From Borrelia duttonii Ly (lineage in GTDB: Bacteria > Spirochaetota > Spirochaetia > Borreliales > Borreliaceae), in NCBI RefSeq assembly GCF_000019685.1, contig NC_011229.1, forward strand, positions 682,001 to 746,000: a stretch of DNA of 64,000 nucleotides. The letters are read 5' to 3'. Made by a program: the position numbers and the translations under genes. Positions 9,237 through 20,026 of the stretch are shown here, piece by piece. Under the pieces are notes generated by a model. It was not told the origin of the DNA. It did not search any database and saw only the letters and a list, made by a program, of their open reading frames with translations. The number at the start of each line of letters is the position of its first letter. Positions within the stretch are counted from its first letter, which is position 1.

Positions 9237-10040
9237 TCATATTTTTTCTGTTTTTTGCATTAATTTAATTATTGTTAAATTAAATATTACTATGACTATC
9301 ATTAAAATAAATGATATAGCAGATCCTGTATTCCAATCTGGTACAAATAAAAATTGTTTTTCAATTAAATTTCCAAGTAAAATTTGTTTAGAACCTCCTA
9401 GAAGATCTGAGATAATGAACACTGTGATTGAAGGAATAAATACCATTATTATTCCTGTAGCAAGATATGATAATGTTAATGGTATTTTGATATAGATTAA
9501 TATTTGCCACATCCTAGCTCCTAGGTCCCTTGCTGCTTCGATGTATTCATATTTTATTTTTGAGAGCCCTATATATATTGGTAAAATCATAAATGGTAAA
9601 AAATTGTATATCATACCAATTATTACAGCTTTTTCATTGTAAAGTAAATCCATGGGTTTAAATCCCATTGCTATAAATAAATTATTGATAATGCCATTTT
9701 TTCCAAGTATTCTAATCCAAGCATAACTTCTAAGTAGGGTATTAATCCACATAGGGAGTATTATCATTATAATTAAATTGTTTTGAGTACTTTTTTTTGA
9801 CATAGATATAAACCATGCTGTAGGATATCCAATTAATATGCAAAAAATTGTTGTAATTAATGCAAAATTTATACTTCTTGAAAAAATTCTTAAGTAACTT
9901 GGTTCTAATAATCTTATAAAATTTGCAAATGTAAATTCGTTTCTTTCATTAAGAAACCCTAGAGTTATTATTATGACTAGTGGGAAGATAATGAAGATTA
10001 ATAAGAAGAGACTATATAATGTTAACATTATTTTATTCAT
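9237..10040 (-). CDS. potB: Polyamine ABC transporter permease PotB
   Basis: A 267-residue membrane permease, partner of PotC. Six hydrophobic helices are visible, starting with LYSLFLLIFIIFPLVIIITL. The family segment IILPMWINTLLRSYAWI is at about residues 93-109. The EAA coupling loop YIEAARDLGARMWQIL is at about 167-182, followed by PLTLSYLATGIIMVFIPS. The gene starts 5 bases after potA ends and is followed closely by potC, so all four pot genes should be on one transcript. Confidence 0.93.
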   Translation of the reverse strand: MNKIMLTLYSLFLLIFIIFPLVIIITLGFLNERNEFTFANFIRLLEPSYLRIFSRSINFALITTIFCILIGYPTAWFISMSKKSTQNNLIIMIILPMWINTLLRSYAWIRILGKNGIINNLFIAMGFKPMDLLYNEKAVIIGMIYNFLPFMILPIYIGLSKIKYEYIEAARDLGARMWQILIYIKIPLTLSYLATGIIMVFIPSITVFIISDLLGGSKQILLGNLIEKQFLFVPDWNTGSAISFILMIVIVIFNLTIIKLMQKTEKI

Positions 10041-10045
10041 ACTTA

Positions 10046-11089
10046 TTATTCCTTACACATTACATGAATGTCATCAGGGCCTAGTGAAATGTCAACTTCT
10101 TCACCAACTTTTGTCAATTTTGTACTTTGGACTAACCAATTAGATTTTTGAATTTCTAATGTCATTTCGTAGTGTACACCCTGAAATATTGCGGAAGTGA
10201 TTACACCACTTAAATGTCCTTGACCTTTTGGTAATATTTTTACATCTTCTGGTCTGATTACAAGGTCAACAGATTCATTATTTTTAAATCCTTTATCAAG
10301 ACATTGAAAAGTTTTTCCAAACATTTTCACTACAAATTCTTTTTCATAAGTTCCTTCAAAAATATTGCTTTCACCAATGAAGCTGGCTACAAATTTTGTT
10401 TTTGGTTCGTTGTAAATCTCTTCAGGTGTTCCAATTTGAAGAATTATTCCTTCATTCATTACTACTATTCTGTCGCTCATTGTTAATGCTTCTTCTTGGT
10501 CGTGTGTCACATAGATAAATGTTATTCCGAGTTTTCTTTGAATTTTTTTAAGTTCTCTTTGCATTTCTTGTCTCATCTTTAAGTCTAGAGCTGAGAGAGG
10601 TTCATCTAATAATAAAAGTTTTGGTTCCATAATTATTGCTCTTGCTATTGCAACTCTTTGTTTTTGTCCGCCTGATAATTTATTAATATTTCTATATGCG
10701 TATTTTTGCATGCCAATTAGTGAGAGTACTGTTTTGACTTTTTCTTTGATTAAATTTTTATTTAATTTTTTTATTCGCAGTCCAAATGAGATATTGTCAA
10801 AGACATTCATGTGTGGAAATAGAGCATAGTTTTGAAATACTGTGTTGATCTCTCTTTTATTAGGTGTAATTTTTGAAATCTCTTTTGATAAAAAATAAAT
10901 TTCTCCTTCTTTTTGATTTAAGAAACCACCTATTATTTTTATTAACGTTGTTTTTCCGCATCCTGATGGGCCAAGTAAGGTAATAAATTCATTTTTTTTT
11001 ATTTTTAAATTAATTGAATCTAGAGTTTTATTATTACTATCTGTGTAATAATGTTTTAAATTTTTAATCTCTAGGATGTAATTATCCAA
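10046..11089 (-). CDS. potA: Polyamine ABC transporter ATP-binding protein PotA
   Basis: A 347-residue ATPase that powers the PotBC channel. Walker A is GPSGCGKTT at about residues 40-48, the Q-loop is in [17 protein letters not shown], the signature is LSGGQKQR, Walker B is [12 protein letters not shown] and the switch His is in [11 protein letters not shown]-terminal TOBE-like regulatory domain follows (about residues 240-347), containing VIRPEDVKI. The start is a TTG placed 10 bases after a strong AAGGAGGG site, so initiation is by a rare codon with strong ribosome binding. On the minus strand a TATAAT lies at 11125-11120 but without a clear -35. First gene of potABCD. Confidence 0.94.
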   Translation of the reverse strand: MDNYILEIKNLKHYYTDSNNKTLDSINLKIKKNEFITLLGPSGCGKTTLIKIIGGFLNQKEGEIYFLSKEISKITPNKREINTVFQNYALFPHMNVFDNISFGLRIKKLNKNLIKEKVKTVLSLIGMQKYAYRNINKLSGGQKQRVAIARAIIMEPKLLLLDEPLSALDLKMRQEMQRELKKIQRKLGITFIYVTHDQEEALTMSDRIVVMNEGIILQIGTPEEIYNEPKTKFVASFIGESNIFEGTYEKEFVVKMFGKTFQCLDKGFKNNESVDLVIRPEDVKILPKGQGHLSGVITSAIFQGVHYEMTLEIQKSNWLVQSTKLTKVGEEVDISLGPDDIHVMCKE

Positions 11090-11175
11090 CTAATGGGACC
11101 CTCCTTTTTGTATGAGCCTATTATAAGCCACATGAGACTAGATTATACTTTATATTAATGCTTATGTAAATGATT

Positions 11176-12027
11176 TTATTTATTGCTGTTATCAGGTCTT
11201 AAGTCAAGTATAATTTTTCCAAATTTTCCTTCTCTGTATTCTTTTATCAGTATTTTTGATGCACTCTCAATATCCGTTCCATATTTTTTATTGATAAATC
11301 CTCTTATTGTTGCAAATTCTTCTAAAATTTTAAGTGCGTCTGTTGATATTATATTATATTTTCCTATCAATTTGGTTTTGTTTTTTATATGCATTTCTTT
11401 AAGTAGATATAGGGCAAGTTCTGTATTATCTATAATTTCATTTTTGATCATGTCTAATATTGCTAATTTTTTTGCTATTTCTTGATTTTCTAGGTTGTGC
11501 CATAGTATTCCTGGCATGTCAAAGAGATTAATATCTTCATTTACTTTTAATATTTGTATATTTTTTGTGTGTCCTGGTTTATTTGCAACACTTGTACTTT
11601 TTTTTCCTACTAATAGATTAATTATTGATGATTTTCCAACGTTTGGGACTCCAATTACTAAAACTTTTATTTTTTCTTTATAAGTTTTAATTTTTTTTAT
11701 GTTAGCTATTTTTTTTATATTGTTTATTATTTGTTTTTTTATTCCTTTTTTATATATATTTGTGATTAATACATTATTACCAAGAGTTTCAAAATATTTT
11801 TTCCATTTTAGAATTTCTCCTTCGTGGACAAGATCTGATTTATTTAAAAGTATTATTTTATCTTTATTTGAGTTTTTGATTATTGTTTCTATGAGCGGGT
11901 TTTTGCTACTAAATGGAGCCCTGGCATCAAGTATTTCTAATACAATATTTGTTTTTTTGATATTTATCTGTATTAACTCTAAGGCCCGTTTCATATGGCC
12001 TGGAAACCAGTTGATTTTATTTGACAT
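11176..12027 (-). CDS. ylqF: Circularly permuted GTPase, YlqF/RbgA type
   Basis: A GTPase with the motifs in permuted order. G4 (NKSD) comes first at about residues 64-67, then G1 (GVPNVGKSS) at about 128-136 and G3 (DMPG) near 171, with the N-terminal family signature INWFPGHMKRAL. RbgA/YlqF proteins help late assembly of the 50S ribosomal subunit. I place the start at the ATG at 12027 because the family begins just there; an in-frame ATG eight codons upstream at 12051 would give 291 residues. Neither has a clear ribosome-binding site. It lies upstream of potA on the same strand, 87 bases away, so it may or may not share a transcript. Confidence 0.85.
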   Translation of the reverse strand: MSNKINWFPGHMKRALELIQINIKKTNIVLEILDARAPFSSKNPLIETIIKNSNKDKIILLNKSDLVHEGEILKWKKYFETLGNNVLITNIYKKGIKKQIINNIKKIANIKKIKTYKEKIKVLVIGVPNVGKSSIINLLVGKKSTSVANKPGHTKNIQILKVNEDINLFDMPGILWHNLENQEIAKKLAILDMIKNEIIDNTELALYLLKEMHIKNKTKLIGKYNIISTDALKILEEFATIRGFINKKYGTDIESASKILIKEYREGKFGKIILDLRPDNSNK

Positions 12028-12170
12028 TTTTAAATTATATCTTAATTTCATTGTATGTGAAATATATGTTTTTTTTATGTTAAATTGTTGATTAATTGTA
12101 TCTTTTGTAAAAATATTATAAATTTATATCTTTAAGCTTTTTTAGAAGCTCTTTTAGATGATTGTATTGT

Positions 12171-12187
12171 AGGAGGTTTTTATTATT
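12171..12187 (+). promoter_or_regulatory. Shine-Dalgarno and likely AUU start of nanE
   Basis: AGGAGG at 12171-12176 is one of the strongest ribosome-binding sites in the window. The only nanE-frame codons within 5-8 bases of it are ATT at 12182 and ATT at 12185. An in-frame TAG at 12170-12172 closes the frame upstream. The first conventional start codon, GTG at 12203, is 26 bases away and falls inside the first core strand of the enzyme. Confidence 0.55.
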
Positions 12188-12868
12188 AAGAAAGGTCTTA
12201 TTGTGTCTTGTCAAGCACTTGAAGGGGAGCCATTGCATAGTAGTTTTATTATGTCTAGGATGGCTTTGGCAGCAAAAATGGGAGGAGCTATTGGAATTAG
12301 AGCTAATGGTGTTCTTGATATTCGTCAAATAAAATCAGAAGTTGATTTGCCAATTATAGGCATTATTAAGAGAGTTTATCACAATTCTTCTGTTTTTATT
12401 ACACCTACTCTTAAAGAAGTTGATGAACTTTGTGATGAAGGGGTTGAGGTGATTGCTCTTGATGCTACTTTTAGGAATCGTCCTGATGGGCTTTTGTTAT
12501 CTGAATTTGTGAATAAAATTAAGGAAAAATATCCTAGCCAATTATTAATGGCAGATATTGGGTCTCTAGATGAGGCTTTAAATGCAGATCAACTTGGTTT
12601 TGATTTTATTGGTACAACTTTGCATGGATATACAGAAGATACCGAGGGATTTAATATTGCTGATAATGATTTTGCTTTTTTAAAAAGTTTACTTAAATGT
12701 AATTTGAAAGCGCAATTGATAGTTGAAGGCAAAATTGATACTCCTCTTAAGGCTAAGAGAAGTTTTGAGTTGGGAGTTTCTTTGGTTGTTGTAGGTGGAG
12801 CTATTACACGACCTATGGAAATTACTAAAAGTTTTGTTGATAAAATAAATGAAGTTATAACAATTTAA
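12182..12868 (+). CDS. nanE: N-acetylmannosamine-6-phosphate 2-epimerase
   Basis: A TIM-barrel epimerase converting ManNAc-6-P to GlcNAc-6-P in amino-sugar catabolism. Family segments are [17 protein letters not shown] at the N-terminus, [42 protein letters not shown] and the C-terminal [18 protein letters not shown]. The start is unusual: the GTG at 12203 would cut away the GLI of the first barrel strand, while a strong AGGAGG is placed for ATT at 12182 or 12185. I therefore favour initiation at AUU, giving about 228 residues. From the GTG the protein is 221 residues. It sits 40 bases before a PTS EIICB gene, and the two probably form an amino-sugar/hexose uptake unit. Confidence 0.88.
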   Translation: MIKKGLIVSCQALEGEPLHSSFIMSRMALAAKMGGAIGIRANGVLDIRQIKSEVDLPIIGIIKRVYHNSSVFITPTLKEVDELCDEGVEVIALDATFRNRPDGLLLSEFVNKIKEKYPSQLLMADIGSLDEALNADQLGFDFIGTTLHGYTEDTEGFNIADNDFAFLKSLLKCNLKAQLIVEGKIDTPLKAKRSFELGVSLVVVGGAITRPMEITKSFVDKINEVITI

Positions 12869-12907
12869 TAGTATATTTAATATTTTTAGGTATATAGGAG
12901 GGTTTTT

Positions 12908-14467
12908 ATGGGGAGATTTTTTCAGAATGCCCAAAAATTTGGTCGTTCTTTTATGTTGCCTATTGCCATTCTTCCTGCGGCAGGATTATTTTTAGGAATT
13001 GGAGGTGCTTTTTCCAATCCGGCAACTATTAGTACTTATACATTTTTAGATGTATTTTTTCTTCAATCAGTTTTTAACATCATGCGTACCGCAGGTGCTA
13101 TTATTTTTGTTAATTTGCCACCAATATTTGCAATTGGAGTTGCTGTTGGGCTTGCAAAATCGGATAAGGGAACAGCAGGGCTTGCGGCTTTTATTGGATA
13201 TCTTGTTTTAAATTCTACGATTGGTATTTTAGTTGAGATGTTTGGTAAAGTTGAAGATTTCTCAAATGGAGCTATTGGATTAATACTTGGTATTAAAACT
13301 TTAGAAACAGGTGTTTTTGGTGGCATTATTGTTGGTATTATGACTTATTGTCTTCATAATAAATTTAATAAAGTTGAATTTCCAAGAGTACTTGGGTTTT
13401 TTTCAGGATCTAGATTTATACCGATAATAGTTTCTCTTTCAAGTATTTTTCTTGCTGTATTGATGTTTATATTTTGGCCATTTATGCAATCTGGAATTAG
13501 TATGGTGGGTGTATTAGTTGATGCAACAGGATATGTTGGTACTCTTATTTATGGTATTTTTTTGCGAATGCTTGGTCCTTTTGGGCTTCATCATATATTT
13601 TATTTGCCTTTTTGGACAACTGGTATTGGTGGTTCTGAAATTATTAATGGTAAATTGGTAGAAGGAACTCAGAACATTTTTTTTGCGGAACTTTCATCTC
13701 ATAGTACTGATAAATTTTTTATTGGAACTAGTCGTTTTATGAGCGGAAGATTTATTACTATGATGTTTGGATTGCCTGGAGCTGCTCTTGCACTTTATAG
13801 ACTTGCAAAACCTAATCAAAAGGAGAAAGTTTTTGGTCTTTTGTTGTCATCGGCTTTAACTTCTTTTTTAACAGGAATTACTGAGCCCCTTGAATTTTCT
13901 TTTCTTTTTGTTGCGCCGGTGCTTTATGTAGTTCATGCAGTTTTTGATGGGTGTGCATTTATGGTTGCTCATATTTTACAGATTACAATAGGTCAGACTT
14001 TTTCTGGGGGATTTATTGATTTTGTTCTTTTCGGGATTTTACAAGGAAATGCAAGAACAAATTGGGTTTTAGTTCCAATGGTAGGTGTTTGTTGGTTTTG
14101 GCTATATTATTTTAGTTTTACTTTTTTAATATCTAAATTTGATTATAAGACTCCTGGTAGGGAGGATATTGTTAATTCTCATGATTCTTTTTCTTTAAGT
14201 AAAAATGAAGTTGTAAGGGAAGGTGATGTTAGTGTGCAAGTAGTTATGGGCCTTGGGGGACGTGATAATATTGTTGAACTTGATTGTTGTGCTACGCGAC
14301 TTAGAGTTACCGTAAAAGATTCTATAAAGGTTTCAAAGAGTATTTTGGAAAGTACTGGAGCCAAAGGAATTATTATCAAGAGCAGTGGTGTTCAGGTAGT
14401 TTATGGGCCTGGAGTTAGTGTTCTTAAAAATGAAATTGAAGAATATCTTGATAATGAAGAAAATTAA
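12908..14467 (+). CDS. ptsG: Glucose-type PTS transporter EIICB
   Basis: A 519-residue phosphotransferase-system permease. Residues 1 to about 405 form the EIIC membrane domain, opening QNAQKFGRSFMLPIAILPAAG and carrying the substrate-site segment LTGITEPLEFSF. The C-terminal EIIB domain (about 435-519) has its phosphorylation site in LDCCATRLRV. Cys461 aligns with the catalytic Cys of the usual LDxCxTRLR motif, and Cys460 is an extra neighbour. No EIIA is fused, so a separate EIIA (Crr) is needed. AGGAGG precedes the ATG at good spacing. The specificity may be glucose, GlcNAc or a related sugar; the nanE partner hints at amino sugars. A strong terminator follows. Confidence 0.88.
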   Translation: MGRFFQNAQKFGRSFMLPIAILPAAGLFLGIGGAFSNPATISTYTFLDVFFLQSVFNIMRTAGAIIFVNLPPIFAIGVAVGLAKSDKGTAGLAAFIGYLVLNSTIGILVEMFGKVEDFSNGAIGLILGIKTLETGVFGGIIVGIMTYCLHNKFNKVEFPRVLGFFSGSRFIPIIVSLSSIFLAVLMFIFWPFMQSGISMVGVLVDATGYVGTLIYGIFLRMLGPFGLHHIFYLPFWTTGIGGSEIINGKLVEGTQNIFFAELSSHSTDKFFIGTSRFMSGRFITMMFGLPGAALALYRLAKPNQKEKVFGLLLSSALTSFLTGITEPLEFSFLFVAPVLYVVHAVFDGCAFMVAHILQITIGQTFSGGFIDFVLFGILQGNARTNWVLVPMVGVCWFWLYYFSFTFLISKFDYKTPGREDIVNSHDSFSLSKNEVVREGDVSVQVVMGLGGRDNIVELDCCATRLRVTVKDSIKVSKSILESTGAKGIIIKSSGVQVVYGPGVSVLKNEIEEYLDNEEN

Positions 14468-14473
14468 AATTTT

Positions 14474-14512
14474 AAGCAAGTGTATGTTTTTTACATCACT
14501 TGCTTTTTTTTA
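14474..14512 (+). terminator. Rho-independent terminator after ptsG
   Basis: AAGCAAGTG at 14474-14482 pairs with CACTTGCTT at 14497-14505, closing a 14-base loop. The stem is followed directly by a run of T. It starts 7 bases after the ptsG stop. It also overlaps the end of the converging hydrolase gene at 14496. Confidence 0.85.
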
Positions 14513-15482
14513 TGTTTTGAATAAAATCGACAGCATATTTTGTTAAATAAGATGTGTTTTGTGCACTTCTATAACTGTGATTTCCTACAGGAACATGAGA
14601 ATGAGGACTTTCAACAAGAATTATTGGTATTGATTGTTTGTATCCCCCATAATTATTTATAAAATTATTTATTTCCTGAGAATCTACTGTAGGATCATTT
14701 GGGGAATAAGCTATTGTGAGTGGAGTTTTAATTTCGTTAAAACCATTAATATTGATTAATTTAACAAGACCCATCATTGCAATTATTGAATCAATTTGTC
14801 GTATTGGCGAATGAAATATGTTGACCTTTGAGTATTCTATTCTTTTATTTTGTCTTATCTCAGGCTCATTATACCCTCCTGTTATTAGATAAGCAATTTG
14901 ACGTCCCCAAGGGTAATAAACTAAATTTGTTCTTTTGTCTTTAGGATAGATATTAGGTGATATTAAAACGGCAGAATGTATTTTGTCTTGATAGTTTTTT
15001 AATGCCCAAACCACACAGGCACCGCCGTTTGAAGTTCCAATAAGTATTAGTTTTTCTCCTATTGATTGGCCAATTTGGATAGCTTCATCGATGTCTCGTA
15101 ACCAGTCTTTAGTATTAACCCCTTTAAATGCATTTTTATTGTCAATTCCATGGCCTTTAAGCCTTGTAAAGAAAATATTTGCTTTTAATGCTCTAGCTAT
15201 ATTATTAGGAATAGGATAAATTTCATTTTTTGATGCTCCAAAACCGTGAATATATACCACTGCATACTGTGTTTTTTCCTTTTCTTTATTCCATATAATT
15301 TCTTTTTTTGTGTTTTCTACCAAATTGAATTTGGACTCTTCGATGAGTAGGTATTGATCAATTTCTTCAAGTTTATTTGGAATTTGAGTTTTGTCAAATT
15401 CATTTCTAAATTTTATTTTTGGGCCTACTATTATTAATAAAAAAATAAAAATAAAAATAAAAATTGCGTTTTTAATGTTCAT
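14496..15482 (-). CDS. Membrane-anchored alpha/beta hydrolase
   Basis: A 328-residue serine hydrolase of the alpha/beta fold. Residues 5-22 form a hydrophobic segment that could be a signal anchor facing the periplasm. The oxyanion strand is YIHGFGASKNE (about 97-107). The nucleophile elbow GTSNGG places Ser near 150. A plausible acid lies in YSPNDPTVD and the His in SPHSHVPVG. This resembles lipases/esterases of the carboxylesterase or monoglyceride lipase type. From memory the B. burgdorferi orthologue was described as a lipase with haemolytic activity; I have not verified that for this sequence. It lies 12 bases downstream of bosR on the same strand. Confidence 0.75.
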   Translation of the reverse strand: MNIKNAIFIFIFIFLLIIVGPKIKFRNEFDKTQIPNKLEEIDQYLLIEESKFNLVENTKKEIIWNKEKEKTQYAVVYIHGFGASKNEIYPIPNNIARALKANIFFTRLKGHGIDNKNAFKGVNTKDWLRDIDEAIQIGQSIGEKLILIGTSNGGACVVWALKNYQDKIHSAVLISPNIYPKDKRTNLVYYPWGRQIAYLITGGYNEPEIRQNKRIEYSKVNIFHSPIRQIDSIIAMMGLVKLININGFNEIKTPLTIAYSPNDPTVDSQEINNFINNYGGYKQSIPIILVESPHSHVPVGNHSYRSAQNTSYLTKYAVDFIQNIKKSK

Positions 15483-15494
15483 ATATTTTTTCCT

Positions 15495-16013
15495 TTAATG
15501 ATTGTCATCATTGGTGTTGTATTCTTCTTGTTGAGATTCTTGATGACAATTATTACATGCTCCTGAATAAATAATTTCAATGGATTTTGTTTTCCATTCT
15601 TCTCCAAGTTTGTCTTTCAGAATATCTTTAATGTCATCAAGTTGTATTGGATAAACTTGATTGCATTTGTTGCATTTAAAGTGAGCTATTGTAGAAGTCA
15701 AACTTAGATAAAATCTTGTTTCTTTTTGGTCTGTTGTTTTTATATCTTTAAGAATGTTGCGTTCTTTTAAGATATTTAGCGTATTGTATACTGTTGCTTT
15801 TGATAAGCTTGGTATTTCTTTTATGAGTTTGTTATAAATTTCTTTTGCTGTAAAATATTCTCGTGGATTTGATGCAATATGTAAAATTATTCTATTTCTT
15901 GAATGTGAGGCTTTCATGCCCAACTCTGTTGTTAATGATTTTAGCAAGATAGGGTCATTAGTAATTCCGACTTTTTCTAAAGTAGAATGTACCTCGATTG
16001 TATTGTTGTTCAT
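15495..16013 (-). CDS. bosR: BosR, Fur/PerR-family regulator
   Basis: A 172-residue regulator with an N-terminal winged-helix DNA-binding domain (about residues 20-95, including the helix ATVYNTLNILKERNIL) and a C-terminal dimerisation domain. The structural zinc site is visible as C114-x2-C117 and C153-x2-C156. In Borrelia BosR controls oxidative-stress genes such as the Dps encoded at 60781-61284, and feeds the RpoN-RpoS cascade; that is knowledge of the orthologue. The length is close to the known protein and the C-terminus is an acidic, Asn-rich tail. It lies upstream of the hydrolase gene, probably on one transcript with it. Confidence 0.92.
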   Translation of the reverse strand: MNNNTIEVHSTLEKVGITNDPILLKSLTTELGMKASHSRNRIILHIASNPREYFTAKEIYNKLIKEIPSLSKATVYNTLNILKERNILKDIKTTDQKETRFYLSLTSTIAHFKCNKCNQVYPIQLDDIKDILKDKLGEEWKTKSIEIIYSGACNNCHQESQQEEYNTNDDNH

Positions 16014-16104
16014 ATATAATACCCTTTATTATTTAAGATTAAGTACTTTAATGTCCTTATAAAAATAATTTTATAACGGTTTATTAATATTTTGCTACTG
16101 ATAG

Positions 16105-17799
16105 CTATTTATTTTCATTTTTTTTTATATTTGGATAAAAAAGTAAAGTTTTTATTTTTGAGTTTATTTTTATTTTATTATCAAAATTATTATTATTTGG
16201 TAATAAGAGTAAATTTAAACTCAAAGAATAATTTTTCAAATCCTCAATTTTTACTTTATTATAAGATCCTCCTATATTTAATATAAACCACCTTTTAAAG
16301 CCTTTTTTTGCAATTTTGTAATTTATTGTATATATAATACATTTTTCAATGTTTAAAAAACTGATGAAAAAATTACTGTTTTGATCGCTTCCTTTGGATA
16401 TTAGAAATTCTGTTCCATTAATATATCCTTGAGTATCTTTTTTTGTTTCAATGATTTTTTCATAGGTATCAAGATCATTGTATCTTGCAGTAATTTTTAA
16501 GTTTGTCCCTCTTTCAACTTCAAATATGGGTATTTCTAAACTTGAATATTCAGTTAAGTAATTTATATTATTTATATTTAGCTTTTTATTGTTACAATTT
16601 ATAACAGTAGTAGGCCATACTAATTTGAGAGATATAAAAAAGCTTGCAAGATTTTCATCCAAAAAGAAATCGATTATTGATTTTTCTTTTGCATTGAAAT
16701 TTAAATATTGTCTAATACCTATAATTTTTTCATTTGAGAATGAAAATGAACTCTCAATAATTGGTTCTATAATGATTTCTTTTTTTGATAAAGTTTTAAT
16801 ATAAGTTCTACATGAATCTAGAAATTCAGAGTTTTTTTCTTTATATTTGATTCTATTTAATTTGCCTTCTTTAAATTTTACATAATATTTTTCATGGGAT
16901 AATGTAAAATTACCTTCCATATTATATTCTAGATTTTTGCTTGTAATAGGTTCTGGATTTTGTGATTGGTTTTCAAAATTTTTATTAGTTAAAAATTCTT
17001 TTAAAGAAGCTTCATTTATTTGATATTCTTTGAGTCTTTTATTTTGGAATTGCAGTACTAATGCTTGTTCTTTTAATGAATTAAATTCTGGAATTTCTAA
17101 AAGTTCTGTGTTTATTTTTTTACCCTCTAGATTTTGTATCTTAATGCTATAAAAATTTGTATCTAATTCTTTTAAAGAGAGCAAGAAATTTTTTAATACT
17201 TGATTATCATAGATGTCTTTAATTTCATGGAAATAAATGAGTGAGTCTGTGTTTTGTTTTCGTATATCAGGTTCTTGTATTTCTGATAAAAATTGACAGT
17301 TATTTTTATAGAAAACCAAATATTTTTTGTTATTTTTTGCAATCCTTATGCCTTCTATATAATTGAAATTAAGTTTTCTGTATAATTCAAGTACTCTTTT
17401 TCTTAGTTTTTCCATATTATAGATATAAAATGTGTTAGGATTATCTTGAAATAAATCTTTGTATCCGCTTTTGAATGGGTTTTTTAAGGCCCAGTACAGA
17501 TCTACGTGTATCTCATCATGTAGCATGTATTCATGAGGACTTCCACTATATGTGCTTGGAATGTATATATCTTCGTTATTTTTAAGTCTTTTAAAAAACC
17601 ATTCATTTAATTCTGAATTTAGTTTTAAAATTTCAAAAAAATATGTTGGGAATGTCCAGTGTATTTTATAAGTTAGTTTTTGACTTTCAATTAAGTATTT
17701 GGCATTTGATAAAATGGAATATAATTTGCTTTCAGCAAATGAAGTTATTGAAACAATAACAATATAAATTTTTGAATTTCTAGTTTTTCTAAACATCAT
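16105..17799 (-). CDS. Large conserved protein of unknown function, possible barrel hydrolase
   Basis: A 564-residue protein I do not recognise with confidence. From residue 10 a hydrophobic strand KIYIVIVSITSF is followed by helices. The segment at about 80-105, with YSGSPHEYMLHDEIHVD then LYWALKNP, looks like the core of a (beta/alpha)-barrel carbohydrate-active enzyme such as GH57/GH38 or a polysaccharide deacetylase, with His, Asp and Glu in place. The C-terminal part (about 300-560) looks beta-rich, as in the sandwich domains of such enzymes. From memory the B31 orthologue was once labelled a serine/threonine kinase, but no kinase motifs are visible. It lies upstream of bosR, 91 bases away on the same strand. 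Confidence 0.6.
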   Translation of the reverse strand: MMFRKTRNSKIYIVIVSITSFAESKLYSILSNAKYLIESQKLTYKIHWTFPTYFFEILKLNSELNEWFFKRLKNNEDIYIPSTYSGSPHEYMLHDEIHVDLYWALKNPFKSGYKDLFQDNPNTFYIYNMEKLRKRVLELYRKLNFNYIEGIRIAKNNKKYLVFYKNNCQFLSEIQEPDIRKQNTDSLIYFHEIKDIYDNQVLKNFLLSLKELDTNFYSIKIQNLEGKKINTELLEIPEFNSLKEQALVLQFQNKRLKEYQINEASLKEFLTNKNFENQSQNPEPITSKNLEYNMEGNFTLSHEKYYVKFKEGKLNRIKYKEKNSEFLDSCRTYIKTLSKKEIIIEPIIESSFSFSNEKIIGIRQYLNFNAKEKSIIDFFLDENLASFFISLKLVWPTTVINCNNKKLNINNINYLTEYSSLEIPIFEVERGTNLKITARYNDLDTYEKIIETKKDTQGYINGTEFLISKGSDQNSNFFISFLNIEKCIIYTINYKIAKKGFKRWFILNIGGSYNKVKIEDLKNYSLSLNLLLLPNNNNFDNKIKINSKIKTLLFYPNIKKNENK

Positions 17800-17962
17800 A
17801 AAAAATCTTTACATAAGTATATATTAAATTAGTATAAATGGTATTGTTTTTCCAGTAAATTACTATATATAGGTTTCTTTATTTTTTATTATTTTGGCTT
17901 GATTAATGAAACAAAAAAAATTATATTTTTATAGTGATTATGTATGAAGTTCATGTTAACTT

Positions 17963-17968
17963 TATAAT
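17963..17968 (+). promoter_or_regulatory. Putative -10 of groEL
   Basis: TATAAT lies about 50 bases before the groEL start, in a 220-base spacer between diverging genes. No convincing -35 is present at 16-18 bases upstream. The whole spacer was scanned for the CIRCE inverted repeat (TTAGCACTC and its complement), and none was found. Confidence 0.35.
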
Positions 17969-17992
17969 GTGCTATTTATTATTTAACTTTAA

Positions 17993-19654
<1,662 letters not shown>

Positions 19655-19714
19655 GTTAATCCTTTTTGCAGATTTCTCTTTTATTAGAGTTTCTATTGTT
19701 ATAAGGATAAAAAT

Positions 19715-20011
19715 TTGAGTGAGAATGAATTTGTATTTTGTATAGGTTATGATGGGATTAGGGCTATAATAGATAAAGAGCTTCTAGGTCAACATAAAGA
19801 TAAAAGTGTGGAAGAGCTTTTTAATCTTGGATTTTATAGAAGCGCTTTTAGTAAAGCGTTTTATAGGAAAGATGATGCTCTTATTGATTATTTGATTAAA
19901 AGGTATAATAACATTAGTAACTCTACTTATAGTAGAAAAGAGGAGCTTGAGCTCCTCTTTGGGGTAATTTATCCGGATGATATTGCTAATATAAAGGTTA
20001 CTTATGTTTAA
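19715..20011 (+). CDS. Small conserved protein of unknown function
   Basis: A 98-residue soluble protein with a TTG start, preceded by AAGGA at usable spacing. It is predicted mainly helical and charged, with no membrane segment or known motif. The central part reads FNLGFYRSAFSKAFYRKDD. It lies 60 bases after groEL and 15 bases before yajC, so it may be transcribed with either. I recall a conserved hypothetical gene at this place in other Borrelia. Steady codon usage and conserved position support a real gene; function is unknown. Confidence 0.75.
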   Translation: MSENEFVFCIGYDGIRAIIDKELLGQHKDKSVEELFNLGFYRSAFSKAFYRKDDALIDYLIKRYNNISNSTYSRKEELELLFGVIYPDDIANIKVTYV

Positions 20012-20026
20012 AAATTAGGAAATTTT

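Noticed and set aside
15440..15466. AAAAAT tandem repeat in the hydrolase gene
   Set aside because: It simply encodes the alternating Ile/Phe of the hydrophobic N-terminal segment on the minus strand; not a separate repeat element.
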